64,000 bases of DNA. Origin: JBFELU01 sp041572755. GTDB taxonomy: Bacteria > Actinomycetota > Acidimicrobiia > Spongiisociales > UBA11373. The stretch covers positions 67,675 through 131,674 of the forward strand of contig JBFFRY010000003.1 of assembly GCA_041572755.1 (NCBI GenBank), read 5' to 3'. This document shows, piece after piece, positions 25,001 through 32,203 of the stretch. Each line of letters starts with the position of its first letter. Within the stretch, counting starts at the first letter, position 1. Position numbers and translations under genes: made by a program. The notes below the pieces were generated by a model that saw only the letters and a list, made by a program, of their open reading frames with translations, was not told where the DNA came from and did not search any database.

Positions 25001-25018
25001 CTGATCACCGTCGGATAG
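19037..25018 (+). CDS. HD-GYP phosphodiesterase fused to extracellular cadherin-like repeat stalk with lamin-tail domain
   Basis: 1993 residues. Two membrane helices (about 28-48, 61-82) precede a cytoplasmic HD-GYP domain (about 135-310) with HDIGK, HPQHG, HHERFDGTGYPDG and VADAFDVMTSG, so the c-di-GMP hydrolase site looks intact. A third helix (about 328-352) would put everything after it outside. From about 375 to the end there are about 14 cadherin-like/Tandem-95 repeats of 95-100 residues, joined by VNDPP-type junctions and rich in Asp motifs (NDTDPDGD) that could bind calcium. A lamin-tail-like domain (about 1455-1640, INEVLYEQ.. FVELYNASG) interrupts them. There is no C-terminal sorting signal; anchoring is N-terminal. 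The start is GTG 19037 or ATG 19040. Confidence 0.85.
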   Translation: MMTDPAPQEFEGAAERWQQRPWPARGVRALSALLPLVGAIGVAIAAARLMPAPDGPLQQAGWWGAVVAASGLGLFLFRVLLRPMAPMASLLGMALEFPGEAPSRFQIARRSRRSVEDHLEGLGNLDPGDLDRAVGELLASAVRQHGRLGDQGRVASYAGLLGRELGLDDAALTKLQWAATFHDIGKLTIAENILGKAGSLTGSEWAAVERHPQHGLELIAPVREWLGEWAGAVGEHHERFDGTGYPDGKAGEEISLAGRICAVADAFDVMTSGRSHKKPLSAAAAREELARNAGGQFDADVVRAFLRIAPSRLRWVAGPASLLGQLPLLRRAGAGVGLASVAASATLALAGAGVIAPSTVEPEIPLPVAVEEAVAATTTTVPQVRLGDARQAEIEVGVATDATTDIEVLDPADLGSGLVAEIWDAPMWGTASITGGILSYAPGPGFDGEDRLAVLVTGPDGEAVALLEFLLSASSPNVPPRLGDDEAATDEDVPVIVDVLANDLDDLGFDPATLVVIVGPERGTAEVLPEGVFFTPEPNWFGTAEIRYRVENLAGLGGVATLTVDVFPVNDPPTVGDDSAETDEDVPVTIPVLADDEDPEDELDPGTLFVSIPPTLGTATPRDGEIFYEPAPDASGVDTFFYGVCDLHGACAEGTVTVTVAAVNDPPFAEPDGGATTEGAAITIDVLANDGDPEGDPLTLVPDSVSALGGTVTCEGGSCLYTPPVFRPTQSGLILDTFGYVIEDGNGGTASAVVTIEITVEEDPNNPPSAADDTATVAEDGGPIAITPLSNDSDPDGDALTITTNTAPEKGTLTRTGTTFTYTPAAEDFGTQTFGYTISDGRGGTASATVTITITEVNDNPEAVADTATTESGEAVTIDVLANDGDVDGELDPATLSIKEEPGDGTAVVVEGKVTYTSDAGFEGTDTFVYKICDTGDKCDSATVTVTVDPFINPVTAVDDTATTTEDTAKVFAAADWLGNDTHDDGEALAIKEFDAASKEGGTVVDNGDGTYTYTPAAEFSGDDTFTYTATDPGGNTGTATVTVTVGAVNDPPDAVDDTASTDEDTPKLFTASTDWLGNDTDPESDPLTITAFDTASTAAGTITDNGDGTYTYTPAAGFNGNDTFTYTISDGTASDTATVTVNVGAVNDPPVATDDAAATDEDTPKVFDAATDWLGNDTDPDGDTLTVGAFDGTSAAGGSVADNGNGTYTYTPPAHFGGTDTFTYTVSDGAGGTDTATVTVTVSAVNDPPNAAGDPFTTAEDTPLIFIAATDWLGNDTDIEGGAITLTGFDAATAAGGTVTDLGAGSYRYDPPGDFAGSDTFTYSVTDGTDPATGTVLIAVTPVADAPVAGDDPDGGDTAADFEVTPITMLVIPAAELVDNDTDADGDALGLVPAGPTATAQGSVTCDAAGCTYTPNGTFIGVDTFTYAVTDGALTDTATVAVTVTDYVLSPDAGRAVINEVLYEQSTGAEGVTENDEFVELYNASGHPLDVSGWVLSDSNHIAESFDAPAPFTYAFPGGSVIPAGGYAVLWLGVDQTATNPGFSNVVGGTDLELWAGGTTLLDAAGDELWLYDGDFKLVDFVAWGSDAAPSRNGNPPDPLGIWDPLPNNEAALIPAALGRSLSLAPNGENADDSYCWELSASGAATCATAAATIDTDLFGTRVTSVGGANNATANNPPAATADGPFPVFEDGAIVFSAAGDWLLNDTDADLDPLVLSGFDLATAQGGTVADAGGGSYRYEPPADFSGTDTFTYTITDGLGGFATGTVTVTVGALNDAPSFDRGADVVVSEDSGAYAAAWATGMSSGPADEAGQSLSFEIVANSNAGLFASPPAVAADGTLGFAPAADAAGTAFIGIRLRDDGGVADGGKDASPTVMLTILVTPVNDGPGFTKGPDVTVAEGSGAYAAAWATGITAGPPNEAWQALTFEVTANDNPGLFDGQPAVASDGTLTFTPVAVGIGTATIEVRIGDDGGIAGGGIDLSPTQTFLITVG
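21900..23080 (+). repeat. DNA-level tandem repeats inside the adhesin gene
   Basis: Four consecutive coding units of about 290-300 bases are recognisably similar as DNA, with recurring stretches such as GACTGGYTGGGSAACGACAC and GGCACCTACACCTACACCCC. The outer repeats in the same gene have diverged more, so these central units look like recent duplications and could allow copy-number change. Confidence 0.6.
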
Positions 25019-25106
25019 GCGTCTGACCGGGGAGTCGCGGGGCATCACACCGGCTGTGGACCTCTTCGGTGATCTGGTCGTCGGTCGGAGTGGACTGCTG
25101 ACCCGC

Positions 25107-25112
25107 TAGCCT
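25107..25112 (+). promoter_or_regulatory. Candidate -10 element of the first nuo operon
   Basis: TAGCCT, 21 bases before the nuoA ATG at 25134. No convincing -35 box is seen. Confidence 0.35.
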
Positions 25113-25133
25113 CCGCCCCGTGGAGCGCGCCAC

Positions 25134-25550
25134 ATGACGCTGACCGACTACCTGCCGATCGCCATCATGTTTCTCCTGGTGCTCGGGTTCGCCGTCCTCG
25201 TCATGCTCCTCGGCCGACTCATCGCCCCCCGCAACCCCACCCCGGAGAAACTCGAGCCCTACGAGTGCGGGATCGTGCCGCTCCAGGAGCCGGTGCAGCG
25301 CTTCCCGGTGAAGTTCTACCTGGTGGCGATGCTGTTCGTGATCTTCGACATCGAGATCGTGTTCCTCTTCGCCTGGGCGGTCCGCTTCGAGACCCTGGGG
25401 TGGCCGGGAGTGGCCGCGGTCGGGATCTTCACGTTCCTGCTGGTCGAGACCCTGGTGTACGTGTGGCGCCGGGGGGCGCTCGATTGGAACATCGCCCGGC
25501 GTGAGCGATATCGCCGAGTGGTGGCCCCCGACGCCGAGGAGGCCGCCTGA
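25134..25550 (+). CDS. nuoA: NADH-quinone oxidoreductase subunit A (cluster 1)
   Basis: 138 residues with three membrane helices and the conserved EPYECGIVP loop between helices 1 and 2, plus FDIEIVFLFAWA in helix 2. It is a small membrane subunit at the junction of the quinone site and proton channel E. First gene of a 14-gene operon in canonical order; its stop overlaps nuoB by one base. Confidence 0.95.
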   Translation: MTLTDYLPIAIMFLLVLGFAVLVMLLGRLIAPRNPTPEKLEPYECGIVPLQEPVQRFPVKFYLVAMLFVIFDIEIVFLFAWAVRFETLGWPGVAAVGIFTFLLVETLVYVWRRGALDWNIARRERYRRVVAPDAEEAA

Positions 25551-26026
25551 TGGCGCGAGCCGAACGGCCTTCGGAGAACATCCTCACCACCACGCTCCAC
25601 AAGGCGGTCAACTGGGCGCGAACCCGCTCGATGTGGCCGGCGACGTTCGGGCTCGCCTGCTGCGCAATCGAGATGATGTCGACCGGGGCCGCCCACCACG
25701 ACCTGGCCCGTTTCGGCATGGAGGTGTTCCGGGCTTCCCCCCGCCAGGCCGATCTGATGATCGTGGCCGGGCGGCTCTCCCAGAAGATGGCCCCGGTGCT
25801 CCGCCAGGTCTACGACCAGATGCCCGAACCGAAGTGGGTGATCTCGATGGGGGCCTGCGCCTCGACCGGCGGCATGTTCAACAACTACGCCCTGGTCCAG
25901 GGCGTCGACCAGGTCGTTCCCGTCGACGTCTACGTCCCCGGCTGTCCTCCCGGGCCCCAGTCGCTGATCCACGGGATCCTCACGCTGCAGGACACGGTGA
26001 TGGAAGGGAAGGCGGCGCTGCGATGA
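25550..26026 (+). CDS. nuoB: NADH-quinone oxidoreductase subunit B (cluster 1)
   Basis: 158 residues. The N2 [4Fe-4S] ligands are visible as the adjacent pair Cys37-Cys38, Cys103 (SMGACAS) and Cys132 (VPGCPPGP). N2 is the last cluster before quinone. Overlaps nuoA by one base and nuoC by four bases (ATGA). Confidence 0.95.
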   Translation: MARAERPSENILTTTLHKAVNWARTRSMWPATFGLACCAIEMMSTGAAHHDLARFGMEVFRASPRQADLMIVAGRLSQKMAPVLRQVYDQMPEPKWVISMGACASTGGMFNNYALVQGVDQVVPVDVYVPGCPPGPQSLIHGILTLQDTVMEGKAALR

Positions 26027-26469
26027 ACCTCGAGGCCTTCCCCAACGCAACCTTCCAAGGTGAGGGCAGGGCCCGCGTCCCCGCTGAGGACCTGGTCCCC
26101 TTCGTGGAGGAGGCCCGCGACGCCGGGTACGAGATGTTCATCGACCTGGCCGCCGTCGATCATCTCCACCGTCGCCCGGACCGCTTCGAGGTCGTGGTCA
26201 ACTTGCTCAACCTCGCCGAGAAGGCCCGCCTGCAGATCTCGGTGGCGGCGCCCGGCGATCCGCCCGAGGTGCCCTCGATCACGGGTGTGTTCCCCGGCGC
26301 CAACTTCTACGAGCGCGAGGCCTTCGATCTCTTCGGAATCCGCTTCCCCGGCCACCCCTCGCTCACTCGAATCCTGCTGCCCGACGACTGGCAGGGTCAC
26401 CCGCTTCGCAAGGACGAACCGGTCGGCTCGGTGCCGGTTCAGTTCAAGGGAGCCGACAAGGCGACATGA
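26023..26469 (+). CDS. nuoC: NADH-quinone oxidoreductase subunit C (cluster 1)
   Basis: 148 residues from ATG 26023, overlapping nuoB. The family signature FPGANFYEREAFDLFGIRFPGHP is present near residue 90, followed by LPDDWQGHPLRKDEP. It is shorter than many NuoC proteins at the N-terminus but contains the full 30-kDa-subunit core. It is a separate gene from nuoD, not the enterobacterial nuoCD fusion. Confidence 0.92.
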   Translation: MNLEAFPNATFQGEGRARVPAEDLVPFVEEARDAGYEMFIDLAAVDHLHRRPDRFEVVVNLLNLAEKARLQISVAAPGDPPEVPSITGVFPGANFYEREAFDLFGIRFPGHPSLTRILLPDDWQGHPLRKDEPVGSVPVQFKGADKAT

Positions 26470-27896
26470 GCAATCCCCCCGACCTCAGCACCGGCGACCT
26501 GGAGACGCCCTCGCTCGAGCGGCCGAAAGCCACCGAGGCGGTCGATCCGGCGGTCGACCGCCGCCGGACGCACGAGATGTGGTTCACCGGCACCGAGGCC
26601 CCCACCGATCTCGGCCGTTTCACCGACGAAGGCGCCCAGGAGATGCTGGGGACCGAAGAGGGGCAGGTCTTGGCCGACCAGGAGGGCCGGCTGGTCGCCG
26701 ACGACTACCTCGAGGAGCCGAACGCGGTCGGTGATGAGGTTCAGATCGTCAACATGGGCCCCCAGCACCCCGCCACCCACGGAGTGCTGCGCCTCCAGTT
26801 GGAGCTCGACGGGGAGACGATCCGCCGTGCCAAGCCGATCATCGGCTACCTGCACACCGGGATGGAAAAGACCGCCGAGACGTTGTCGTTCCTTCAGGGC
26901 CCCACCAACGTCACCCGGATGGACTACCTGTCGCCCTTCCACAACGAACTGTGCTTCTCGCTGGCGACGGAGGCCCTCCTCGGCATCGAGGTGCCGCCCC
27001 GAGCGCAGGTGATCCGCATCCTGATGACCGAACTCAATCGCCTTTCTTCTCACCTGGTGTGGGTGGCCACGCAGGGGATGGACGTTGGGGCCCTCTCGAT
27101 GATGCTCTACGGGTTCCGGGAGCGCGAGGAGATCCTCAACTTCTTCGAGAAGGTCACCGGGTTGCGGATGAACCACAACTACATCCGGCCCGGCGGGGTG
27201 GCCGCCGATCTTCCCGACGGGTGGGAGGACGACGTCGAGCGGCTCCTCGATCTCATCCCGAAGGGGATCGCCGACTACGAGGATCTGCTCACCGGCAATC
27301 CGATCTTCATCGAGCGGACCCAGGCGGTCGGCGTCATAACACCCGAGGAGTGCCTTGCTTACGGGGTGACCGGGCCGATCATGCGGGCCTCCGGCATCGA
27401 CTGGGATCTCCGCAAGGCCTTCCCCTACTCCGGGTTCGAGGAGTACGACTTCGACGTCCCCATCGGCAAACACGGCGACACCTTCGATCGCTACCTGGTG
27501 CGGATGGAGGAGATGCGGCAATCGCTCTCCATCGTGCGCCAGGCGACCGATCGGATGCCTCGGGGCGACTACCGCTCCGAGGACCGCAAGATCACCCCAC
27601 CCCCACGTCTCCGCATCGACCAGTCGATGGAGGCACTCATTCACCACTTCAAGATCTTCACCGAGGGCTTCAAGGTGCCCGAGGGGGAGGTGTATCAGGC
27701 GGTCGAGTCGCCCCGCGGCGAGCTCGGGATGTACCTGGTGTCGGACGGCGGCTCGAAGCCGTGGCGTCTCCATGTGAGAGCACCGTCGTTCGCCAACGTC
27801 CAGGCACTGCCGGTGATGCTCGCCGATTCGCTGATCGCCGACACGGTCGCCACTCTGGCTTCGGTCGATCCGGTCCTGGGGGACGTGGACCGATGA
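26466..27896 (+). CDS. nuoD: NADH-quinone oxidoreductase subunit D (cluster 1)
   Basis: 476 residues. The 49-kDa core starts near residue 95 at NMGPQHPATHGVLRL (quinone-site His region) and ends with the conserved LGDVDR. The first 90 residues are an acidic extension (THEMWFTGTEAPTD and on) that is absent from the cluster 2 copy and unusual for NuoD. SPFHNELCFSLA and RILMTELNRLSSHL are also seen. Overlaps nuoC and nuoE by four bases each. Confidence 0.95.
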   Translation: MSNPPDLSTGDLETPSLERPKATEAVDPAVDRRRTHEMWFTGTEAPTDLGRFTDEGAQEMLGTEEGQVLADQEGRLVADDYLEEPNAVGDEVQIVNMGPQHPATHGVLRLQLELDGETIRRAKPIIGYLHTGMEKTAETLSFLQGPTNVTRMDYLSPFHNELCFSLATEALLGIEVPPRAQVIRILMTELNRLSSHLVWVATQGMDVGALSMMLYGFREREEILNFFEKVTGLRMNHNYIRPGGVAADLPDGWEDDVERLLDLIPKGIADYEDLLTGNPIFIERTQAVGVITPEECLAYGVTGPIMRASGIDWDLRKAFPYSGFEEYDFDVPIGKHGDTFDRYLVRMEEMRQSLSIVRQATDRMPRGDYRSEDRKITPPPRLRIDQSMEALIHHFKIFTEGFKVPEGEVYQAVESPRGELGMYLVSDGGSKPWRLHVRAPSFANVQALPVMLADSLIADTVATLASVDPVLGDVDR

Positions 27897-28501
27897 CCTG
27901 GGCTCCGGAGCTCGAGGAACGGGCCCAAGCGATCATCGCCCGCTATCCAGAAAGGCGATCGGCGGCCATGCCGCTCCTCTACCTGGCGATGCTCGCCGAC
28001 GGTCACCTCACCGATGCCGGACAGCGCCGGGTGGCCGAGTTGACCGGCTTGTCGGCGGCCCAAATACAGGCGGTGGCCACCTTCTACACGATGTTCAAGC
28101 GGCGCCCCCCCGGCCGCTACCTGGTCTCGGTGTGCACCTCGATCTCGTGCATGCTGCTCGGCGCCGACGAGGTGCTCGATGCCGTCGCCGACGAGACCGG
28201 TGTGGCCGACGGCGACGCCGACGAGGTGTTCGGCGTCGAACACGTCGAGTGCATCGGGGCCTGCGGCGGTGCCCCCGCCGTGCAGGTCAACTACGAACTG
28301 ATCGAAGGCGTGACACCGGAGCAGGGTCGGGCGCTGTGTCGCTGGTTGCGGGAGGAACGCCCCGAGGTGGTCCTCGGTGACGAGATGCAGGAGCGCTTCG
28401 GCGGCCAGCGTTCGTTCGAGTGGGGTCCCTCTGAGGCGGAGGGGGCGGTGGCCCCGGTCCCGGCCTTCGGTCCGCTCGGCAGCACCGGGGGTGGCGAGTG
28501 A
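27893..28501 (+). CDS. nuoE: NADH-quinone oxidoreductase subunit E (cluster 1)
   Basis: 202 residues. The thioredoxin-like [2Fe-2S] domain has CTSISC and CIGACGGAP, giving the four Cys ligands of N1a. A helical N-terminal half includes QAVATFYTMFKRRPPGRY. The C-terminal 40 residues are a Gly/Ala/Pro-rich tail. It is part of the NADH-oxidising module that the second nuo cluster lacks. Confidence 0.94.
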   Translation: MTWAPELEERAQAIIARYPERRSAAMPLLYLAMLADGHLTDAGQRRVAELTGLSAAQIQAVATFYTMFKRRPPGRYLVSVCTSISCMLLGADEVLDAVADETGVADGDADEVFGVEHVECIGACGGAPAVQVNYELIEGVTPEQGRALCRWLREERPEVVLGDEMQERFGGQRSFEWGPSEAEGAVAPVPAFGPLGSTGGGE

Positions 28502-29784
28502 CCACCCAGATCCTCACCACCCGCATGGAGGCCCACCCCGCCGACAGTCACACCCTGAGCCGGTACCTGGCGACCGGCGGTTACGAGTCGCTTCGCAAAG
28601 CGCTGGGAATGTCGCCGGACGAGCTCACCGAAGAGGTGAAGGCATCCAACATCCGGGGGCGGGGCGGCGCCGGGTTCCCGATGGGCGTCAAATGGGGCTT
28701 CCTCGCTCCCGCCGAGCCCCGCTACCTGGTGGTCAACGCCGATGAGTCTGAGCCGGGCACCTTCAAGGACCGCCAGCTGCTGGAGCGCGACCCCCACCAG
28801 TTGCTGGAGGGGATCGTGATCACCGCCTTTGCGCTGGGAGTCCGCCGTGCCTTCGTGTACGTGAGGGGCGAGTATCCCCGGCCGGCCCGGCGTCTGCAGC
28901 GTGCCGTGGACGAGGCCTACGAAGCGGGGTACCTGGGGAGCGACGTGCTCGGTTCAGGGTTCTCCCTCGACGTCACCGTGCACCTCGGCGGTGGCGCCTA
29001 CATCTGCGGGGAGGAGACGGCACTGCTCAACAGCCTCGAAGGCAAGCGGGGCGAGCCCCGGCTCAAACCTCCGTTCCCGGCGGTGGAAGGCCTCTACGCC
29101 AAGCCGACGATCGTCAACAACGTGGAGACGGTCAGCAACGTGCCGTGGATCATCGCCAACGGAGGCGCCGCCTACGACGCCATCGGCCCCGAGGGGTCCC
29201 GGGGCACCCGGATGTTCTCGCTGTCCGGCCACGTGGAGCGGCCCGGCAACTACGAGATCGTCATGGGGATGACGTGGCGGGATTTCATCTTCGGTCTCGG
29301 CGGCGGGATCAGGAACGGCCACGCTCTCAAGGCCTGGATTCCCGGCGGGGCCTCGGCCCCGTGGCTGGTGGAGGAGCACCTCGACGAGCCGATCACCATC
29401 GATGCCGCCGATCGGCTCGGCACCATGCTCGGTTCGGGCGCCGTCGTGGTGATGGATGACACCACCTGCATGGTGAAGGCCGCCCTGAGGGTGGTCCGCT
29501 TCTTCTCCCACGAGTCGTGCGGGCAGTGCACGCCGTGCCGGGAGGGGACCACCTGGTTGCAGCAGATCCTCACTCGCCTCGAGCAGGGTGCCGGTCGGAT
29601 CGTCGATCTCGATCTGCTCCTCGACGTCGGCGACACGATCAGCCCCGGACTCGGCTGGCCCCCGGCCATGACGACGATCTGTCCCCTCGGCCCCTCGGCG
29701 GTGTCGCCGATCACTTCGCTGCGGGCCCATTTCAAGGACGAAGTGACCCGTCACGTCGACGAAGGGCGGTGCCCCTTTGGCTGA
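28498..29784 (+). CDS. nuoF: NADH-quinone oxidoreductase subunit F (cluster 1)
   Basis: 428 residues, GTG start overlapping nuoE. FMN/NADH-binding signatures NIRGRGGAGFPMGVKW near residue 50 and NADESEPGTFKDR near 80, then GAYICGEETALLNSLEGKRG. The N3 [4Fe-4S] ligands are in SCGQCTPCREGT near residue 340 and a later CPLGP. This subunit oxidises NADH and passes electrons to the cluster chain. Confidence 0.95.
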   Translation: MTTQILTTRMEAHPADSHTLSRYLATGGYESLRKALGMSPDELTEEVKASNIRGRGGAGFPMGVKWGFLAPAEPRYLVVNADESEPGTFKDRQLLERDPHQLLEGIVITAFALGVRRAFVYVRGEYPRPARRLQRAVDEAYEAGYLGSDVLGSGFSLDVTVHLGGGAYICGEETALLNSLEGKRGEPRLKPPFPAVEGLYAKPTIVNNVETVSNVPWIIANGGAAYDAIGPEGSRGTRMFSLSGHVERPGNYEIVMGMTWRDFIFGLGGGIRNGHALKAWIPGGASAPWLVEEHLDEPITIDAADRLGTMLGSGAVVVMDDTTCMVKAALRVVRFFSHESCGQCTPCREGTTWLQQILTRLEQGAGRIVDLDLLLDVGDTISPGLGWPPAMTTICPLGPSAVSPITSLRAHFKDEVTRHVDEGRCPFG

Positions 29785-32203
29785 TCCCGCCGAGACGGCC
29801 ACCATCACGGTCGACGGCACCGAGCGGCAGGTCGCCGCCGGAACCCTGCTGATCGAGGCCCTCCAGGAGGTCGGGGTCTACATTCCGCACTTCTGCTGGC
29901 ACCCCCGCATGAAACCGGTCGGCATGTGCCGGATGTGCCTGGTCGAAGTCGAGGGCCCCAGGGGAGTCGCTCTGGGGACATCGTGCACCATGCCGGTCGC
30001 CGACGGGATGGTGGTGCACACCACGTCGCCGACGGTCAAGAAGGCCCAAGAGGGGATCCTGGAGCTCCTTCTCATCAACCACCCCCTCGACTGCCCGGTG
30101 TGCGACAAGGGCGGCGAGTGCCCGCTGCAGGACCAGACGATGTCGCACGGGCCGGGGGAGAGCCGATTCGTCGAGGAGAAGCGCCACTATCCCAAGCCGA
30201 TCCCGATCTCGGACCTCGTGCTGCTCGATCGGGAACGGTGCATCCTCTGTGCCCGCTGCACCCGTTTCAGCGACGAGATCTCGGGCGATCCGCTGATCGA
30301 GTTCCGCGACCGGGGCAACACCACTCAGGTCAACACCTTCCCCGACGAGCCGTTCTCCTCATACTTCAGCGGCAACACGGTGCAGATCTGCCCGGTGGGC
30401 GCTCTCACCGCCACCCCGTACCGGTTCAGGGCCAGGCCCTGGGATCTCGAGGCGGTCGAGAGCTCCTGTCCCCACTGTTCCGTGGGTTGCCGGATCTCGG
30501 TGCAGGCCTCGCAGGGTCGGGTGCTGCGGTTCCTCGGCGTCGACAACGACTCCACCAATCAAGGGTGGCTGTGTGACAAGGGACGTTTCGGATTCGAGTT
30601 CATCCATTCGCCCGACCGGCTCACCACTCCGCTGGTGCGAGAGGACGGCGAACTGCGTGAGGCCACGTGGACGGAGGCTCTCGACCGGGCCGCCGAAGGC
30701 CTGGACGCGGTTATCGCCTCGTCCGGGTCCGATGCCGTTGCCGGACTGGGTGGAGCACGGGGCACCAACGAGGAGGCCTACGCCTTCGGGAAGTTCCTGA
30801 GAGCCGGGCTGGGGACCAACAGCGTGGACGCCCAGCTCGACGACGGTCTCGATCCCCGCCTCCTCACCGGTGTGGTCTCGCGGGGAACGATCGCCGACCT
30901 GGAGAGGGCCAAGGCGATCCTGGTGTGGGCTCCCGACCTCAAGGAGGAGCTCCCGGTTCTCTACCTGCGGGTCCGGCGGGCGGCCGCCGAACTGGGAGCC
31001 CGGCTCATCGTCGTCCATCCCCGGCGCAATGGGTTGGACGATGTGGCCGAGTTCTCCTTCCGCTACCGGCCCGGCGCCGGCGCCGAGGTGCTGCGCAGCC
31101 TGGCGGCGGGCGAAGGTGACTACGCCGAGGCTCGTCACGCCCTCACTGAGGGCCCGGTGGTGGTGATCGTGGGCCGAACCGGCCTCACCGAGGATCCCCG
31201 AACCGCCGAGGCGGTGGCCGGTTTTGCCGCCGGGCTCCACGACGTGTCGATCCTGCCGGTCGTCCGTCGCCCCAACGCCTACGGCGCCCTCGACATGGGC
31301 CTGGCCCCCGATCTTCTCCCCGGCCGGGTCGCCCTCGACGACGCCGGGGCTCGGGCGGCCCTCGAAGCGGTGTGGGGGCCCCTCCCCGACGGCGCCGGTC
31401 GCGACGCCGCAGGGGTGCTCTCGGGCCTCACGTCGGGAGAGATGAAGGGCCTGGTGCTCTTCGGCATCGACCCGGCCGCCGATCACCCGGAGGGGGCGGC
31501 GGCGGTGGAAGCCGCCCAGTTCGTGGTGGCGCTCGACATGTTCCGCACCGCTTCGGTGGAGAGGGCCGACGTGGTGTTGCCGGTGCTCGGCTTCGGCGAA
31601 GTCGAGGGCACGGTCACCAACCTCGAGGGCCGGGTCCAGAAGGTCAACGGCCTGCTGTCGGGTCCCGGGCTGGCTCGTCCGTCCTGGGAGGCGCTCGAAG
31701 ACCTGGCCCGCCGCATGCACCGCTCGCTGGGCGCCACTTCGGCGGCGGCGCTCGCCAAGGAGATCGCCGCCACGGCGCCGGCCTATCGGGGCATCACCTG
31801 GGACGCCCTGGCGTGGGGCGACGGCCGGGAAGGCCTGGTGGCGCCCGGTCCCGAAGGCGAGAGCGGCATCGAGTACCGGCCGTCCGAGGAGGCGCCGGCG
31901 CCGGAGACGGCGGATTGGACCCTGCACCTGGCGCGGGTGCTCTACGACGGCGGCACCCTGGTGGGTGCCGGGCCCTCACTCGCCCGGTTGGCACCCGAGC
32001 CCGGCGCCTATCTGCATCCCGAAGACGCCGGACGGCTCGGCGTCGCCGAGGGATCGCAAGTGCGGCTCACCGGTTCGAGCGGTGAGGCGGTGCTCGCCGC
32101 CGCCTTCGACGAGTCACTGGCGCCCGGTACGGTCTATCTGCCGTTCAACCTGGGGGTGTCGGTGGGGACGGGGCGGGCCGTGACGGTGGAGGCGGTGTCG
32201 TGA
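29777..32203 (+). CDS. nuoG: NADH-quinone oxidoreductase subunit G (cluster 1)
   Basis: 808 residues, TTG start at 29777 inside the end of nuoF (8-base overlap). The N-terminal [2Fe-2S] domain (HFCWHPRM, GMCRMC, TSCTMP) and [4Fe-4S] sites (HPLDCPVCDKGGECPLQD, then CILCARC and CPVGAL) are complete. SSCPHCSVGC followed by a later Cys (WLCDKGR) should bind the extra N7 cluster. The remainder is a molybdopterin-oxidoreductase-like domain without evident cofactor ligands and with a C-terminal aspartate-decarboxylase-like fold. Confidence 0.94.
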   Translation: MADPAETATITVDGTERQVAAGTLLIEALQEVGVYIPHFCWHPRMKPVGMCRMCLVEVEGPRGVALGTSCTMPVADGMVVHTTSPTVKKAQEGILELLLINHPLDCPVCDKGGECPLQDQTMSHGPGESRFVEEKRHYPKPIPISDLVLLDRERCILCARCTRFSDEISGDPLIEFRDRGNTTQVNTFPDEPFSSYFSGNTVQICPVGALTATPYRFRARPWDLEAVESSCPHCSVGCRISVQASQGRVLRFLGVDNDSTNQGWLCDKGRFGFEFIHSPDRLTTPLVREDGELREATWTEALDRAAEGLDAVIASSGSDAVAGLGGARGTNEEAYAFGKFLRAGLGTNSVDAQLDDGLDPRLLTGVVSRGTIADLERAKAILVWAPDLKEELPVLYLRVRRAAAELGARLIVVHPRRNGLDDVAEFSFRYRPGAGAEVLRSLAAGEGDYAEARHALTEGPVVVIVGRTGLTEDPRTAEAVAGFAAGLHDVSILPVVRRPNAYGALDMGLAPDLLPGRVALDDAGARAALEAVWGPLPDGAGRDAAGVLSGLTSGEMKGLVLFGIDPAADHPEGAAAVEAAQFVVALDMFRTASVERADVVLPVLGFGEVEGTVTNLEGRVQKVNGLLSGPGLARPSWEALEDLARRMHRSLGATSAAALAKEIAATAPAYRGITWDALAWGDGREGLVAPGPEGESGIEYRPSEEAPAPETADWTLHLARVLYDGGTLVGAGPSLARLAPEPGAYLHPEDAGRLGVAEGSQVRLTGSSGEAVLAAAFDESLAPGTVYLPFNLGVSVGTGRAVTVEAVS

